From Phascolarctos cinereus (Eukaryota; Chordata; Mammalia; Diprotodontia; Phascolarctidae): a stretch of 64,000 nt of DNA. Position numbers and translations under genes: made by a program. Numbering within the stretch: position 1 is the stretch's first letter; every line of letters starts with the position of its first letter. Where the stretch lies: assembly GCF_002099425.1 (NCBI RefSeq), contig NW_018343991.1, positions 17,358,501-17,422,500 of the forward strand, given 5' to 3'. This document shows positions 44,475 to 54,760 of the stretch, one piece after another. The notes under the pieces were generated by a model that was given only the letters and a program-made list of their open reading frames with translations, was not told the origin of the DNA and searched no databases.

Positions 44475-45025
44475 CAGAAATGAACTAGTTCCTACCCTCA
44501 CGTTGTGTCCATTCTGCTGTCTCCTCTTTCCATCCCTCCCTCTGCTCACAACTCTGCTGCATGGCTCTGCCTTAATACCAGCCCCAGTTGCCTTTCCCAT
44601 AGGAGGGATGAAGCCAGAGAAGAGGAACTGTTTCACTTTTCCGGTATGGCACCCAGGCTCTAACACAGTTGGAGGGAAAACAGGAGAGCAGGAATAAAAG
44701 AGCAGGAGTGATTGAGAAGTGGGTGATGTGACAGACAGACAAGCCTCTTGCATGTTGACGAGAATGGCATTATCCTGAAGACAATTGATTTCCTTTTGTG
44801 TCTTGTTTAAAGGGGTAACATCATGAACAATGAATGGTTCATACTTTGCAAAGAAATAACAGGCATGTTACAGAATATATGCATTTCAAGATTCATTGAT
44901 TTTAAAAAGAAAAGGGCCAGGAGCAAATGAGCACCATCAACAGTGGTCAGGAAATCTGCATGGCCCAGCTGTCCCAATATGGTGGGAAATGGTTTGGGAG
45001 CCCTGAGCTGTCTCAACCAAGATTT
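44475..45025. other. no gene seen
   Basis: About 550 bp with no recognised repeat. Overlapping short frames (99 residues minus, 64 plus) have no known domain. Confidence 0.3.
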
Positions 45026-45029
45026 CTGC

Positions 45030-45535
45030 TGGAATTTATAATGATACTAGTAGTATCTGACATGTATATTATGCTTTAAACCTTCAGGTCAGTCATGTCC
45101 AACTCTTTGTGACTCTATTTGGGGTTTTCTTGGCAAAGATACTAGAGTGATTCGCCATTTTCTTCTCCAGCTCATTTTACAAATGAGGAAACTGAGACAA
45201 ACAGGGTTAAGTGACTTGCCCAGGGTCACACAACTAGGAAGTGTCTGAGATCAGATTTGAACTCAGGAAGATGAGTCTTCCTGACCCCAGGCCTGGCACT
45301 CTATTCACTGCTCCATCTAGCTGCTCATGCCTTAAGGTTTACAAAGTGCTTGTATATTATCTAACATTAGGGCTAGAAGAGAACTTGGAGATCACTGAAT
45401 TCAATCCCTTCATTTTGAGGATGAAAAAACTAAGGCCCAGAATCAGGACGTGGACCAACACCAACCTCACATAGCAAGTAATGCAGAGCTAGGCTTAGAA
45501 CCCAGATTTCTTAACTCCCAGTCCCTAAGACTTTT
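45030..45535 (-). repeat. MIR-type SINE pieces, antisense, split by a MAR1-type SINE
   Basis: The left part 45030-45083 ("gtagtatctgacatgtatat", "atgctttaa") continues at 45326 ("atgccttaaggtttacaaag"). A further antisense MIR (45370-45535) has "agaacttggagatcactgaa". Confidence 0.75.
45084..45325 (-). repeat. marsupial MAR1-type SINE, antisense, nested in MIR
   Basis: "atttggggttttcttggcaa", "gccattttcttctccagctc", "ttgcccagggtcacacaact" and "ccatctagctgctc" are a nearly full antisense copy. "atgctttaaacctt" and "atgccttaaggttt" are the likely duplicated target. Confidence 0.9.
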
Positions 45536-45689
45536 TGCTTGTGAATTTACCTCTTCACCTGCAAGCACTTTGTATGGAAATTCCAGCCAGCTTTCCCTTG
45601 TTCACCTTTTCCCTTGGGCAAGTTTTCCCTTGTTCACCTTTTCCCTTCTATAAATGGCTGCTTCCCTGTTCTTCAGTCTTCTGAGGCCC

Positions 45690-46010
45690 GGAGAGCCCAG
45701 TCAAGACAGCAGAATGTAGCTGAAATTGGAGCCAGCTATGCAAACCTGCTCAGAACCTCCCCAGAGCCTTGAGGCTGAAGCCCCAGGGCAAAGCATGTTT
45801 ATGGTCTCTGCTGGGCTACTGGAGGACAGGAGTCAAGGAGCCTGAGACCTGTAATTAAATGAAGGTATAAAGGACCAGTCCAGCCCTTCTGGAGACAAAA
45901 GAAAATTATTCCCCTTGATGACCACCCAGGCTGCCAGTCAATTTCATCCTTGAAATTGCATCTGTGCACACAAGGGAATGTGGAGAATTAAGGTTATTGG
46001 CCATATAATG
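45690..46010. promoter_or_regulatory. candidate conserved unique island
   Basis: No repeat signature. It contains "agctatgcaaacctgctcag" (octamer-like ATGCAAA), "acctgtaattaaatgaaggt" and "gccatataatg" (CArG-like). Function is inferred only. Confidence 0.3.
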
Positions 46011-46061
46011 TCAACCAAAAGTTCTACTTGGGCCCGAAATATACAGGAAATGCAATTCGAT

Positions 46062-46325
46062 AAGCATTTAGTTTGGTCATTTTTCAGTTATATACAACTC
46101 TTTGTAATCCCATTTGAGGTTTTCTGGGCCAAAGATACTTAAGTAGTTTGCCATTTCCTTCTTCTGCTTATTTTACAGATGAGGAAACTGAGGCCAACAG
46201 GGTGAAGTGACTTGGTAAGGGTCACTTAGCTAGTGAGTATCTGAGGTCAGATTTGAACTTAGGAAGAGGAGTCTTCCTGCCTCCAGGCTGAGCACTCTAT
46301 CCGCTTCACAAGCTAACTGCCCCTA
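46062..46325 (-). repeat. marsupial MAR1-type SINE, antisense
   Basis: "ggtcatttttcagttatata", "tttgaggttttctgggccaa", "agggtcacttagctagtgag" and "acaagctaactgcccct". Full length, opposite strand to the copy at 47408. Confidence 0.9.
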
Positions 46326-46474
46326 AGCTTTTATTAAGGGCCTACTATGTACAAGAAGAAACCAAAACCATTCCTGTTTTCAAGGAACTAGCAAAAAAAA
46401 TTTTTGTTTTAATTACAGAAATCATCTTTTCTCCCACCCATGCCCTTTGTGTACATAACCATAATCATAGGCTG

Positions 46475-46930
46475 CCATATTTCATAAGAGAGACAGTGAC
46501 AAATTGGAGGATATCTAGAAGAGAGTGAACAGGATGGTAATGAGTCTGGAAATTCTACTATATTAAGGATTGGAGGAAAGATCTGTAGGTGTTAAGATTG
46601 GAAAATAGAAAATGTGACCATTTTCCTATTTTGAGGGTGAAGGTAACTATTTCATTTTTGTCTTTGTATCTATACTGCCTAGTATATAATAGGTGTTTAA
46701 TACATGTTTGTGTTTTTTTTTTTTGGACTGACTTATTAAAAGAAGGAGTTTGGCTCTGGAAAGAAGAACTAACAATGGTTAGTTAAAATTGTAGGGAACA
46801 AAATTTCAGCCAAACCTAAGAAAGAACTTTTTAAGAATTGGAACTGGCCAACAATAGTATGGTCTGCCAGTTCCCCATCACTAGAAGTGATCAGAAAAAG
46901 GTTTGTTGTTCATCTGCCAAGAAGTCTCTA
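46475..46930 (+). repeat. L3/CR1-clade LINE 3' region, diverged
   Basis: "gacagtgacaaattggagga", "gagagtgaacaggatggtaa", then after a 46660-46770 L2-like patch "gtctgccagttccccatcac" and "agtgatcagaaaaagg" keep CR1/L3 order. Confidence 0.6.
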
Positions 46931-46984
46931 ACAGGGATTTCTGCCTTCAGGTTTTAGTTTATCACTTAGTTTCCCTTCCATTAC

Positions 46985-47285
46985 TGGGCTTTAAGAAACA
47001 ATGAACATTAAAAATTCAGCAAAGCATAAGAAGACTGGTTTGAAGTGATGCAGAGTAAAGTAAGCAGACTCAAAAAGACAATATGTACAATGAACACAAT
47101 GCAAATGGAAAGAATAAAAAGAAGAAATTGAACATTGGTCATGTACTTGGCCCTAAAAAAGATGTGAAAAGATACAATTCTCTTCTTTTCTGAGGTGGGG
47201 GATTACAAACGTATTATTCAGTAAACTGCTTTTTTACCCTTTAAAAAAAATTCTTTGATAGAAAGAAGTAGGAGAATGGGGAGAG
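46985..47285 (+). repeat. L1 3' end, sense, 5' truncated
   Basis: "aagactggtttgaagtgatg", "cagagtaaagtaagcagact" are the decayed L1 ORF2 end. The 3' UTR remnant runs to "aaaattctttgatagaaaga". Confidence 0.75.
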
Positions 47286-47319
47286 AATACAAGATCACAT
47301 GATAATAGATTTCATTGTT

Positions 47320-47407
47320 ACCTCAGAATCCATCTAGACCAACCTCCTTATTTTACAGATGAGGAAACTGAGTCCCAGAAAGCTTGAAATACTTGCCCAA
47401 GGTTACA
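47320..47407 (-). repeat. MIR-type SINE fragment, antisense
   Basis: "cagaatccatctagaccaac", "ttacagatgaggaaactgag" and "cttgcccaaggttacacagc". Confidence 0.85.
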
Positions 47408-47655
47408 CAGCGGCAGGTGGTGGAATGGATAGAGTGCCAAGCCTGGATTCAGGAAGACTCCTCTTCCTATATTAAAATCTGAACTCAGGCACTTATTAGC
47501 TGTGTGATCCTGGGCCTAACCCTGTTGTCCTCAGATTCCTCATCTGTAAAATGAGCTGGAGAAGAAAATGGCAAACCACTCCAGTGTCTTTGCCAAGAAA
47601 ACCCCAAATGGGGTCATGAAGACTCAGACACGACTGAAAAACAACAGCGGAGTAA
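47408..47655 (+). repeat. marsupial MAR1-type SINE
   Basis: "ggcaggtggtggaatggata", "ttattagctgtgtgatcctg", "gcaaaccactccagtgtctt" and "ccccaaatggggtcatgaag" give a full copy. It interrupts the antisense MIR fragment at 47320. Confidence 0.92.
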
Positions 47656-47744
47656 GTAGATATATTAAGCAATGAAAGTTATATAAAAATAGGACACACC
47701 AATATTTTTAATAAACAAAACAATTATTCCTCAAATCCACATTT

Positions 47745-47867
47745 CATAGAATTCAGAATTAGAGGCCACCTTTGAGATAATCTAGTCCAGCCTGCTGTTT
47801 TTATAGATAAGCAACCAAGTCTCCCCAAAGTTGCCCACCTTACCCAGTTTCACTAACATAATGACTT
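47745..47867 (-). repeat. MIR-type SINE, antisense, left part
   Basis: "ttagaggccacctttgagat", "aatctagtccagcctgctgt" and "gataagcaaccaagtctccc". It resumes at 50743-50800 ("cttgaacacaggtgtccctg") on the far side of the HAL1 insertion. Confidence 0.85.
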
Positions 47868-48714
47868 AGAAGTTGAACTAAGGGAGCGGAGCCAAGATGG
47901 CGGAGTGAAAGCAGTGACTTGCTTGAGCTCTCCCCCAAACCCCTCCAAATACTCATAAAAAATGGTTCTAAACAAATTCTGAAGCAGCAGAACCCACAAA
48001 AAGACAGAGTGGAACAAATTTCCAGCCCAAGACAACCTGGATGATTGATCAGAAAGGTGTATCTTGCAGGGCTGGGAGTGCAGTGCAGCACAATGTGGGC
48101 ACACAGGCCGCAGCAAATGGAGCAGGCCTCAGAGGACTGAATCTCAGGCAGCTGTAGAGGTTTCCAGGCTCCTCAATCCACCAATGCCAAAGACAACTTA
48201 GAAGGTCAGTGGGAAAAGTCTGTTTCTGTCAGAAGGCGGGGTTTCAGCTCCATTCCCCAAGAGCGTGGGGGGGGGGCAGCTGCTTCTCGAGCTTCCGGCC
48301 CACAGACTGAGGGGGAATCCAGTGGCTGATCAGAGAGGGACTGCAGGGATCTCTTTGCCAGTGCTGAGGCAGGAATCTCTTGCTTTGCCTGTGTTTGGAT
48401 CTGGGCCACAGTTCTGGGCAGCGGTGCTGGGGTGAGGAGGAACGCTGGCATGGTGGAGCTTGTAGTGGCTGTGGAGAGGAACCCCTCCTCACAGTTACAG
48501 GACAGAAAGGAATACTTGTAGTCACAGGCCAGGAAAGGAGTAAACGGCTGCTCCTCTTATCATACCACCTTGGAAGAACTGAAAATTTACAGGTCCCTAC
48601 AAGTATCTCTGAAAACAGCTGTACAAACCCCTGAAGCTTGGGACAGTACATTCTCCACATTGGAAGCAGATTCGTACCTTAACAAAGAGTTTAAAACTCA
48701 AGTAATTGGGGATC

Positions 48715-49770
48715 ATGAGAAGCAGCGCAAAAAGAGTCAGACTTATCTTACTTTGTGAAAAAGAAGACCAAAATATACAACCAGAAGAAGACAACAAAGT
48801 CAAAGCCCCTACATCCAAAGCCTCCAAGAAAAAATAAATTGGTCCCAGGCTTGGAAGAGCTCAAAAACGATTTTGAGAAGCAAGTAAGGGAAGTAGAGGA
48901 AAAACTGAGAGTGATGCTAAAGGAGACCCAAAAAAATACTGAAGAAAATAACACCTTAAAAATTAGCCTAACCCAAATGGCAAAAGAGGTCCAAAAAGCC
49001 AATGAGGAGAAAAATGCCCTAAAAAGAAAATTGGCCAAATGGAAAAGGAAGTCCAAAACTTACTGAAGAAAATACTTCCTTAAAAATTAGAATAGAGCAA
49101 TTGGAAGCTAGTGACTTTATGAGAAATGAAACACAGTAAACAAATCCAAAAGAATGAAAAATTAGAAAACAATGTGAAATATCTCATTGGAAAAACAACT
49201 GACCTGGAAAATAGATCCAGAAGAGAGAATTTAAAAATTATTGGACTATCTGAAAGCCATGATCAAAAAAAGAGCCTAGACATCATCTTCAAGAAATTAT
49301 CAAGGAAAACTGCCCTGATATTAGAACCAGAGGGCAAAATAGAAATTGAAAGAATCCACAGATCTCCTCCTGAAAGAGATCCCCAAAGGAAAACTCCTAG
49401 GAATATTGTAGCCAAATTCCAGAGTTCCCAGGTCAAGGAGAAAATATTACAAGCTGCCAGAAGGAAACATTCATTCAAGAACTGAGGATACACAATCAGG
49501 ATAACACAAGATTTAACAGCTTCTACATTAAAGGACCGTAGGGCATGGAATATAATATTCCAGAGGGCAAAGAAGATAGGATTACAACCAAGAATCACCT
49601 ACCCAGCAAAACTGAGTGTAATCCTTCAGGGGGAAAAAATGTCATTCAGTGAAATAGAGGACTTTCAAGCATTCTTGATGAAAAGACCAGAGCTGAATAG
49701 AAAATTTGACTTTCAAATACAAGACTCAAAAGTGGAACATGAAGAGGTAAACAGGAAAGATAAATCATAA
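48715..49770 (+). pseudogene. HAL1 ORF1, copy 2, broken
   Basis: Start chosen by alignment with copy 1 (ATG 27047). A 103-codon piece (48755-49066) covers the basic N-terminal part and the coiled coil (EKQVREVEEKLRVMLKETQ). A 119-codon piece (49126-49485) covers the RNA-recognition part (SRRENLKIIGLSESHD, EGKIEIERIHRSPPERD). The C-terminal domain follows in another frame to TAA at 49768. Single-base indels near 48750, 49050, 49120 and 49480 separate the pieces. Confidence 0.85.
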
Positions 49771-50138
49771 GAGACTTATTAAGTTTAAACTGTTTATATT
49801 CCTGCATGTAGAGATGATATTTATAACTCATGAGACCTTTGTCAGTATCAGGGTAGTTGGAGGAAAAAAATTATATGTATGTATATGTAGATAGATAGAT
49901 AGAGGCACAGGGAGTTGAAGATTAAGGGGTCATATCTGGAGAATAAAATTAAGGGATGAGAGAGGATACTAGGAGAAAAGAAAGGGAGAGTAGAATGGGG
50001 TAAATTATCTCACAAAAAAAAAACAGAAAAGAAAAGTCTCTTACAGTGGAAGGGGAATCGAGGGAAGGTGAGAGGGAATGAGTGAATCTTATTCTCATAG
50101 GATTTGGCTTAAGGAGGGAATAACATACACATTCAATT

Positions 50139-50726
50139 GGGTATGGAAATCTGTCTTACCCTACAGGAAAATAGGGGGAAAGGGGACAAGAGAGCAGGGG
50201 GATGATAGAGAGGAGGCAGATTGGGAAAGGGGTTAATCAGAAGTAAATATTTCTGAGGAGGGACAGGGTCAAAAGAAAGAATAGAATAAATGGGAGGGCA
50301 GGATAGGATTAAGGGAAATAGAGTTAGTTTTTCACAACATGTCTACTATGGACATGTTTTGCATAACTGCACATGTACAACTTATATTGAGTTGCCTGCC
50401 TTTTCAATGAGGGTGGGTGGGGAGGGAGGAAGAGAGAAAATTTGAAACCTAAAGTTTTAAAAACATATGTTTAAAAAAATGTTTTCACATGCTACTGGGA
50501 AATAATATATGAAATGGGGTACAGAAGTCTATCCTGCCTTACAGGAAAATAGAAGGGGAAGGGGATAAGAGAAGGGGAGAGAGGACAGAGTAGGGGAAGG
50601 GATAGTCAGAATGCATGACATCTTGGGGTGGGGGGAGGGGGGAGATGGGGTGAAAATTTGGAACTCAAAAACTTGTGGAAGGGAATGTTGAAAACTAAAA
50701 ATAAATAAATTTATATTAAAAAAAAA
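50139..50726 (+). repeat. two successive L1-type 3' tails of HAL1 copy 2
   Basis: Module 1 (50139-50516) holds a four-run G tract, GGGTGGGTGGGGAGGG, at 50411-50426. Module 2 (50517-50726) has a second G-rich tract near 50625-50650. Both follow "taccctacagg"-type starts and purine runs. The arrangement is the same as in copy 1. Confidence 0.8.
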
Positions 50727-50929
50727 AGAAGTTGAACTAAGGCTTGAACACAGGTGTCCCTGTGCCTAGGCCAGAGTTCTTTGGGCTATACCAGTGTCCA
50801 TCTATCTGTTGCATCATGAGTTCTGTTTATAGTCCCAAAGACATGCAACCACAATACAAGTTGGAGGTGAGGTACAGAGAGTTGGGAGGTAGGTAGGGAA
50901 TCATATCTTAGCATAAGAATCGAGAACTC

Positions 50930-51085
50930 AGAGTTCAAAGCACTACACAGTGGAAATACTACTATCTATGGAGACAGAAAGCCTGAATGACCTTGGGCAT
51001 ATCACTTAACCTTTATGGGCCTTGGTTTCATCATCTGTTAAATAAGGGTAAAGTATTGGATGGCTTTTTAGGAACCAGCCTTCCA
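50930..51085 (+). repeat. MIR-type SINE
   Basis: "gaatgaccttgggcatatca", "cttaacctttatgggccttg" and "tttcatcatctgttaaataa". Confidence 0.8.
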
Positions 51086-51224
51086 GGTCCTGGTATGTAT
51101 AACCCTGTCTTTGCCTACATGTTCATGGCCCCTCCCACATTCTTCCTTTGGCTTGTCCCCATTGGCTTGGCATTTCACCACCTAAATGGACCCATCAGGG
51201 ATGATACTGGATAATAGTAATTGG

Positions 51225-51475
51225 AGATTTTAGTTGAAGACAGAGAAAGCTTTGGGAAGGACACAATCACTGTCTTCAAATATCCAAAGAGCTGGGGTGG
51301 GGTAGGGTAGGGAGAAGGGTTGGGAAGGACTCGGCTTGTTTTGTTTGGCTCCATAGGGTAAAAGAAGGACCAATGAGCAGAACTTTTCAGGCAGGTGGAT
51401 TTCAGTACTATACAAAAACAAAACTTCCTAATAACTAGAGCATTCATTTAGAAAGGGAAGGGGCTGCCCCTAGGG
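51225..51475 (+). repeat. L3/CR1-clade LINE 3' region
   Basis: "gacacaatcactgtcttcaa", "tgttttgtttggctccatag", "ggtggatttcagtactatac" and "aaacttcctaataactagag" follow CR1/L3 order. Short GGTAG duplications at about 51297-51312 are local. Confidence 0.8.
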
Positions 51476-51703
51476 CAGGGACCCTTTACGAAGTTCAGCT
51501 GGAGGGTACAGAATTTAAATTACCCTCACATCAGAGCATCAGCCCCATTCATCCCTGGGAATGTTGGCCTTGGTTACTACTGCCTCCTTTGAACGGGAGC
51601 ACTTGAAAGAAACTGTATTCCCAGGTTCTCGCTACCTTTGCACCAACACAGAAGCAGACACACATACAAACTTCATATATATTTCGTATTCACTTGTATG
51701 TGT

Positions 51704-51915
51704 GCACAGACCCTCCCTCACTTAAATCCAATTCATTTACGTGTCATGGCATCACTTCCCTGATGTCATGGTCCTCTTCAAGAACGAAGAACAAACAGCA
51801 GCAACGTGTGGATGTTGTTTCCTTCAGTAGCAGAAACTGTTTCGGTTTTTGTCTGTATCCTCAGCACCTAGAAAAGTACCTGGGACAGAGCAGATATTTT
51901 ATAACTGCATAAGAA
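51704..51915 (+). repeat. SINE 3' fragment and L2 end before the GGAA array
   Basis: "gatgtcatggtcctcttcaa" and "gaacgaagaacaaacagcag" form a SINE tail common in marsupials. "atcctcagcacctagaaaag" near 51856 is an L2 3' end. Confidence 0.65.
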
Positions 51916-51916
51916 A

Positions 51917-52388
51917 AGGAGGAAGGAAGGAAGGAAGGAAGGAAGGAAGGAAGGAAGGAAGGAAGGAAGGAAGGAAGGAAGGAAGGAAGGAAGGAAGGAA
52001 GGAAGGAAGGAAGGAAGGGAAGGAAGGAGGAAGGAAGGAAGGAAGGAAGGAAGGAAGGAAGGAAGGAAGGAAGGAAGGAAGGAAGGAAGGAAGGGGAAGG
52101 AAGGAAGGAAGGGAAGGAAGGAAGGAAGGAAGGAAGGAAGGAAGGAAGGAAGGAAGGAAGGAAGGAAGGAAGGGGAAGGAAGGAAGGAAGGAAGGGGAAG
52201 GAAGGAAGGAAGGAAGGGGAAGGAAGGAAGGAAGGAAGGAAGGAAGGAAGGAAGGAAGGAAGGAAGTAGGGAGAGGGGAGGAGGGAGGGGAAGGGAAGGG
52301 AGGGAAGAAGAGAGGGAAGGAAGGAAGGAAGGAAGGAAGGAAGGAAGGAAGGAAGGAAGGAAGGAAGGAAGGAAGGAAGGAAGGAAGG
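51917..52388. repeat. (GGAA)n microsatellite, about 470 bp
   Basis: More than 100 GGAA units with a few GGGAA interruptions and one G-rich break at 52266-52315. The unit is the core of ETS-family binding sites. Repeat frames (KEGR-type on plus, FLPS-type on minus) are artefacts. Confidence 0.99.
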
Positions 52389-52689
52389 CTCTGCGAGTAT
52401 GTGAAATGACCTTCATACTCTGGCCTATGCAGAGACCAAATGAACACTCTCAGGAATCCCTAGGAGGAAAGGCAAGGACATTGAGCCCCATGGTCACTAC
52501 ACCTCTGCTGTGTCTCCTGCCAACCCAAGAGCTTCCTTATTTGAAAGCCTTGGTTTGGCTAGAGGCCAGCTACACCCCACAAGTGGGATAGACAGTCTGC
52601 TTGGTTGTCGCACCCCTCAAGAGCTAGGTCAGCAGGGCACTCCGTGGGTTAATTACACAGTTTTTATTCTAAATCAATACAGAAGGAAA

Positions 52690-53540
52690 AATTGCTTTCT
52701 TGGAAGACTGTAAACCTTCTATTAGGCCCAGGAGAGGCTCTCCTTTGAAGCTATTCAGTCTTCATGGAAAGACACATATTGACCAGGGCAGTTGTGGTAA
52801 ATGAGGTTAGGAGGTCCCTTTCTGAGGAGGGGGAGGGCTGGGGAGACTGTCAGGATAGAGAGGGAGGTCAGCCCAGAGTGCACTCAAGGATTAACACTTT
52901 CCCTCCTGAATCCAGAATTTGAGGTCATCATTCTTTGTCATAATCTACATGTGAGGGGGGGAAGGAGGGGCCAGCAGACAGCATGAGGCAGGAAGGGAGA
53001 CGGGTTGGCACTTCTGCCCACCGGCAGGCTGGGTACTGTCTTGCATCAAGGCACGCCACTCTGCAGACATTCAGCTTTGCATCGGCAGCTCTTTCTTCAT
53101 CCCCACACACACCCCACCTTGGGCACGAACATGAACCTGCCCTGGGATAATTACAGAAAGCCTGCAGGACTCAGGTTTTATAAGCCAGGGCCCTCCTGCT
53201 TTGGAGGGGGAATAATTAACAGGCGAGATTGAGCCACAAAAGCCTGCTGGTTTTGTCACTTGGAAGTGACCCAGTGGTATTTCTCAGGAGCCGGCTGGGC
53301 CTTCCAATGCATGAGGGGCTCAGCCTTTGCCCCAGGCAGCCTGAGATAGCAGGACTCACCCAGGACTCCTGCACTGCCTCCCATGAAGTGAGTCAGTCTC
53401 TGGCCCAAAACAGAAAGCGCAAACTGCATCCCTGGTTGGTGCTGAGCTATGGCTTCCATAAAAATCTACCCTTGTACCCTCTGACATGCCAGTTGACAGA
53501 CTCAGAATGCCTGCTATCTTCTCTCTACCAGGGGACCCTC
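52690..53540. other. no gene seen; unique stretch with candidate regulatory core at 53040-53250
   Basis: No repeat signature. The core contains "tttgcatcggcagctctttc", "gggataattacag" (TAATTA at 53148) and "gaataattaacagg" (TAATTA at 53213). Small frames up to 105 codons have no known domain. Confidence 0.4.
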
Positions 53541-53544
53541 TCAT

Positions 53545-53700
53545 AGAATTTCAGGCTGAAAGGGACCATAGGAACCATCCAGAACAACCCTCCTCATTTT
53601 ACAGGAGGAAACTGTCAGCCCAGAGAAGTATAATACATACCAAAGCCAGGCTTTGAACTCAGGTCTTTTCATTCCAAAATTAATGGTCTTCCCACTGCAC
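53545..53700 (-). repeat. MIR-type SINE, antisense
   Basis: "ttcaggctgaaagggaccat", "ctcattttacaggaggaaac" and "ctttgaactcaggtcttttc". The MITE at 53701 follows at its end. Confidence 0.85.
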
Positions 53701-53910
53701 CGGTGGTGTCAGACTCAAACAGAGACAGAAGCCACCAGACTATACAGACAGATCCTTGCAGACTGCATTTCATCTTAGAAAGCCACCTATTAATATGATC
53801 TGCATTTTATTGCAGCTTTCTTTATTTTGTTAAGTATTTCCCTGAACCTGGCTCAGGTTATACTGGGGAGTGTTGTGGGCTGCATGTGGGGGATCTGACA
53901 CCTTTGCATG
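53701..53910. mobile_element. hAT-type MITE, same family as 40191-40405
   Basis: "ggtggtgtcagactcaaaca" at the left and "ggatctgacacctttg" at the right are inverted ends. The interior "gttaagtatttccctgaacc" and "ggggagtgttgtgggctgca" match the other copy. I saw no clear target duplication. Confidence 0.78.
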
Positions 53911-53934
53911 CCATCATGCTCCTCTTCATATAAT

Positions 53935-54060
53935 TAGACTCAAGTATTTATTAAACAGGCACTGCACAGTAAGCTATTACACCAAAGAAAATAGAAAATT
54001 TAGGTAAGACATGGTCCCTACCCTTATGCAACCCACAGTACAGCAGCAGAGTAAAACACA
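53935..54060 (-). repeat. L2 LINE 3' end, antisense
   Basis: "caagtatttattaaacaggc" and "gacatggtccctacccttat" followed by "gcaacccacagtacagcag". Confidence 0.7.
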
Positions 54061-54170
54061 GGAGCATCACGTGTTAAGTGGATCAGGTTCAAATTTGTTA
54101 GGTTTAAACCTTGTTAGATTTTATACCTTTTAAAATAACTATGCATATTCAGAACTCACACTTTCCTTAC

Positions 54171-54316
54171 GGGGCAGCTAGGTGGTGCAGTAGGTAGAGC
54201 ACCAGCCCTGGAGTCAGGAGGACCTGAGTTCAAATCCAGCCTCACATACTTGATAGTTACTAACTGTGTGACCCTGGGTGAGTCATTTAACCCCATTGCC
54301 TAGCCAAACAAAAAAG
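54171..54316 (+). repeat. tRNA-derived CORE-SINE with clear target duplication
   Basis: The least diverged copy of the family: "ggggcagctaggtggtgcag", "gaggacctgagttcaaatcc", "gtgtgaccctgggtgagtca" and an A-rich end. "gaactcacactttcct" (54152-54167) and "gaactcatactttcct" (54317-54332) are the target-site duplication. Confidence 0.95.
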
Positions 54317-54374
54317 GAACTCATACTTTCCTATACAATCATGTGTTTGTTCTTTGTTTATTGAAATTCTTGTT

Positions 54375-54480
54375 TTTGTTGATGGTCACACAGGTAATAA
54401 GGGCTACACAGAGATTTGAATCCAGGTCTTTCATCAGTAAATCTAGCACACTTCTCATTGTTCCATGCAGCCAATGATGA
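54375..54480 (-). repeat. MIR-type SINE fragment, antisense
   Basis: "gatggtcacacaggtaataa", "agagatttgaatccaggtct" and "cattgttccatgcagcc". Confidence 0.75.
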
Positions 54481-54753
54481 CCTTTATTTGAGGCTTCCTA
54501 AGCCAGCCTTCCCCCAAGCTGTCAGCCCTTTATCTAGAATGGATGGAAGACCGTAGAGTAAGGAAGCCAGGTGCCCCCGATAGGGCTCACTCTGGGGTTC
54601 CTGGACCAGGCAAAACCTCTCTGGGAAACCTCTCTGGATTCTCCTCCTAAGTTCTGGGCTTTGCCCACACCCTGCTATCACCATCTCACAGAGATGTGCA
54701 CAGTTTAGACTTGTTCTGTGGTGAGACACCCAAGAATTTCATTTAAATGCAGA

Positions 54754-54760
<7 letters not shown>

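Larger units (their letters stand above)
47884..50726 (+). mobile_element. HAL1-type (ORF1-only) L1 derivative, copy 2, full length
   Basis: A 2.84-kb element flanked by an exact 16-bp duplication, "agaagttgaactaagg", at 47868-47883 and 50727-50742. The 5' end is "gagcggagccaagatggcgg". A 5' UTR of about 830 bp is followed by ORF1 (48715-49770), an L1-like spacer, no ORF2, two tails (50139-50516 and 50517-50726) and a short A tail. It is about 93% identical by eye to copy 1 in ORF1. HAL1 elements are known L1 derivatives moved by L1 proteins. Confidence 0.9.

Noticed and set aside
51849-52447. Frames of 182-186 codons (KEGR-type and FLPS-type)
   Set aside because: They are the translation of the GGAA array only.
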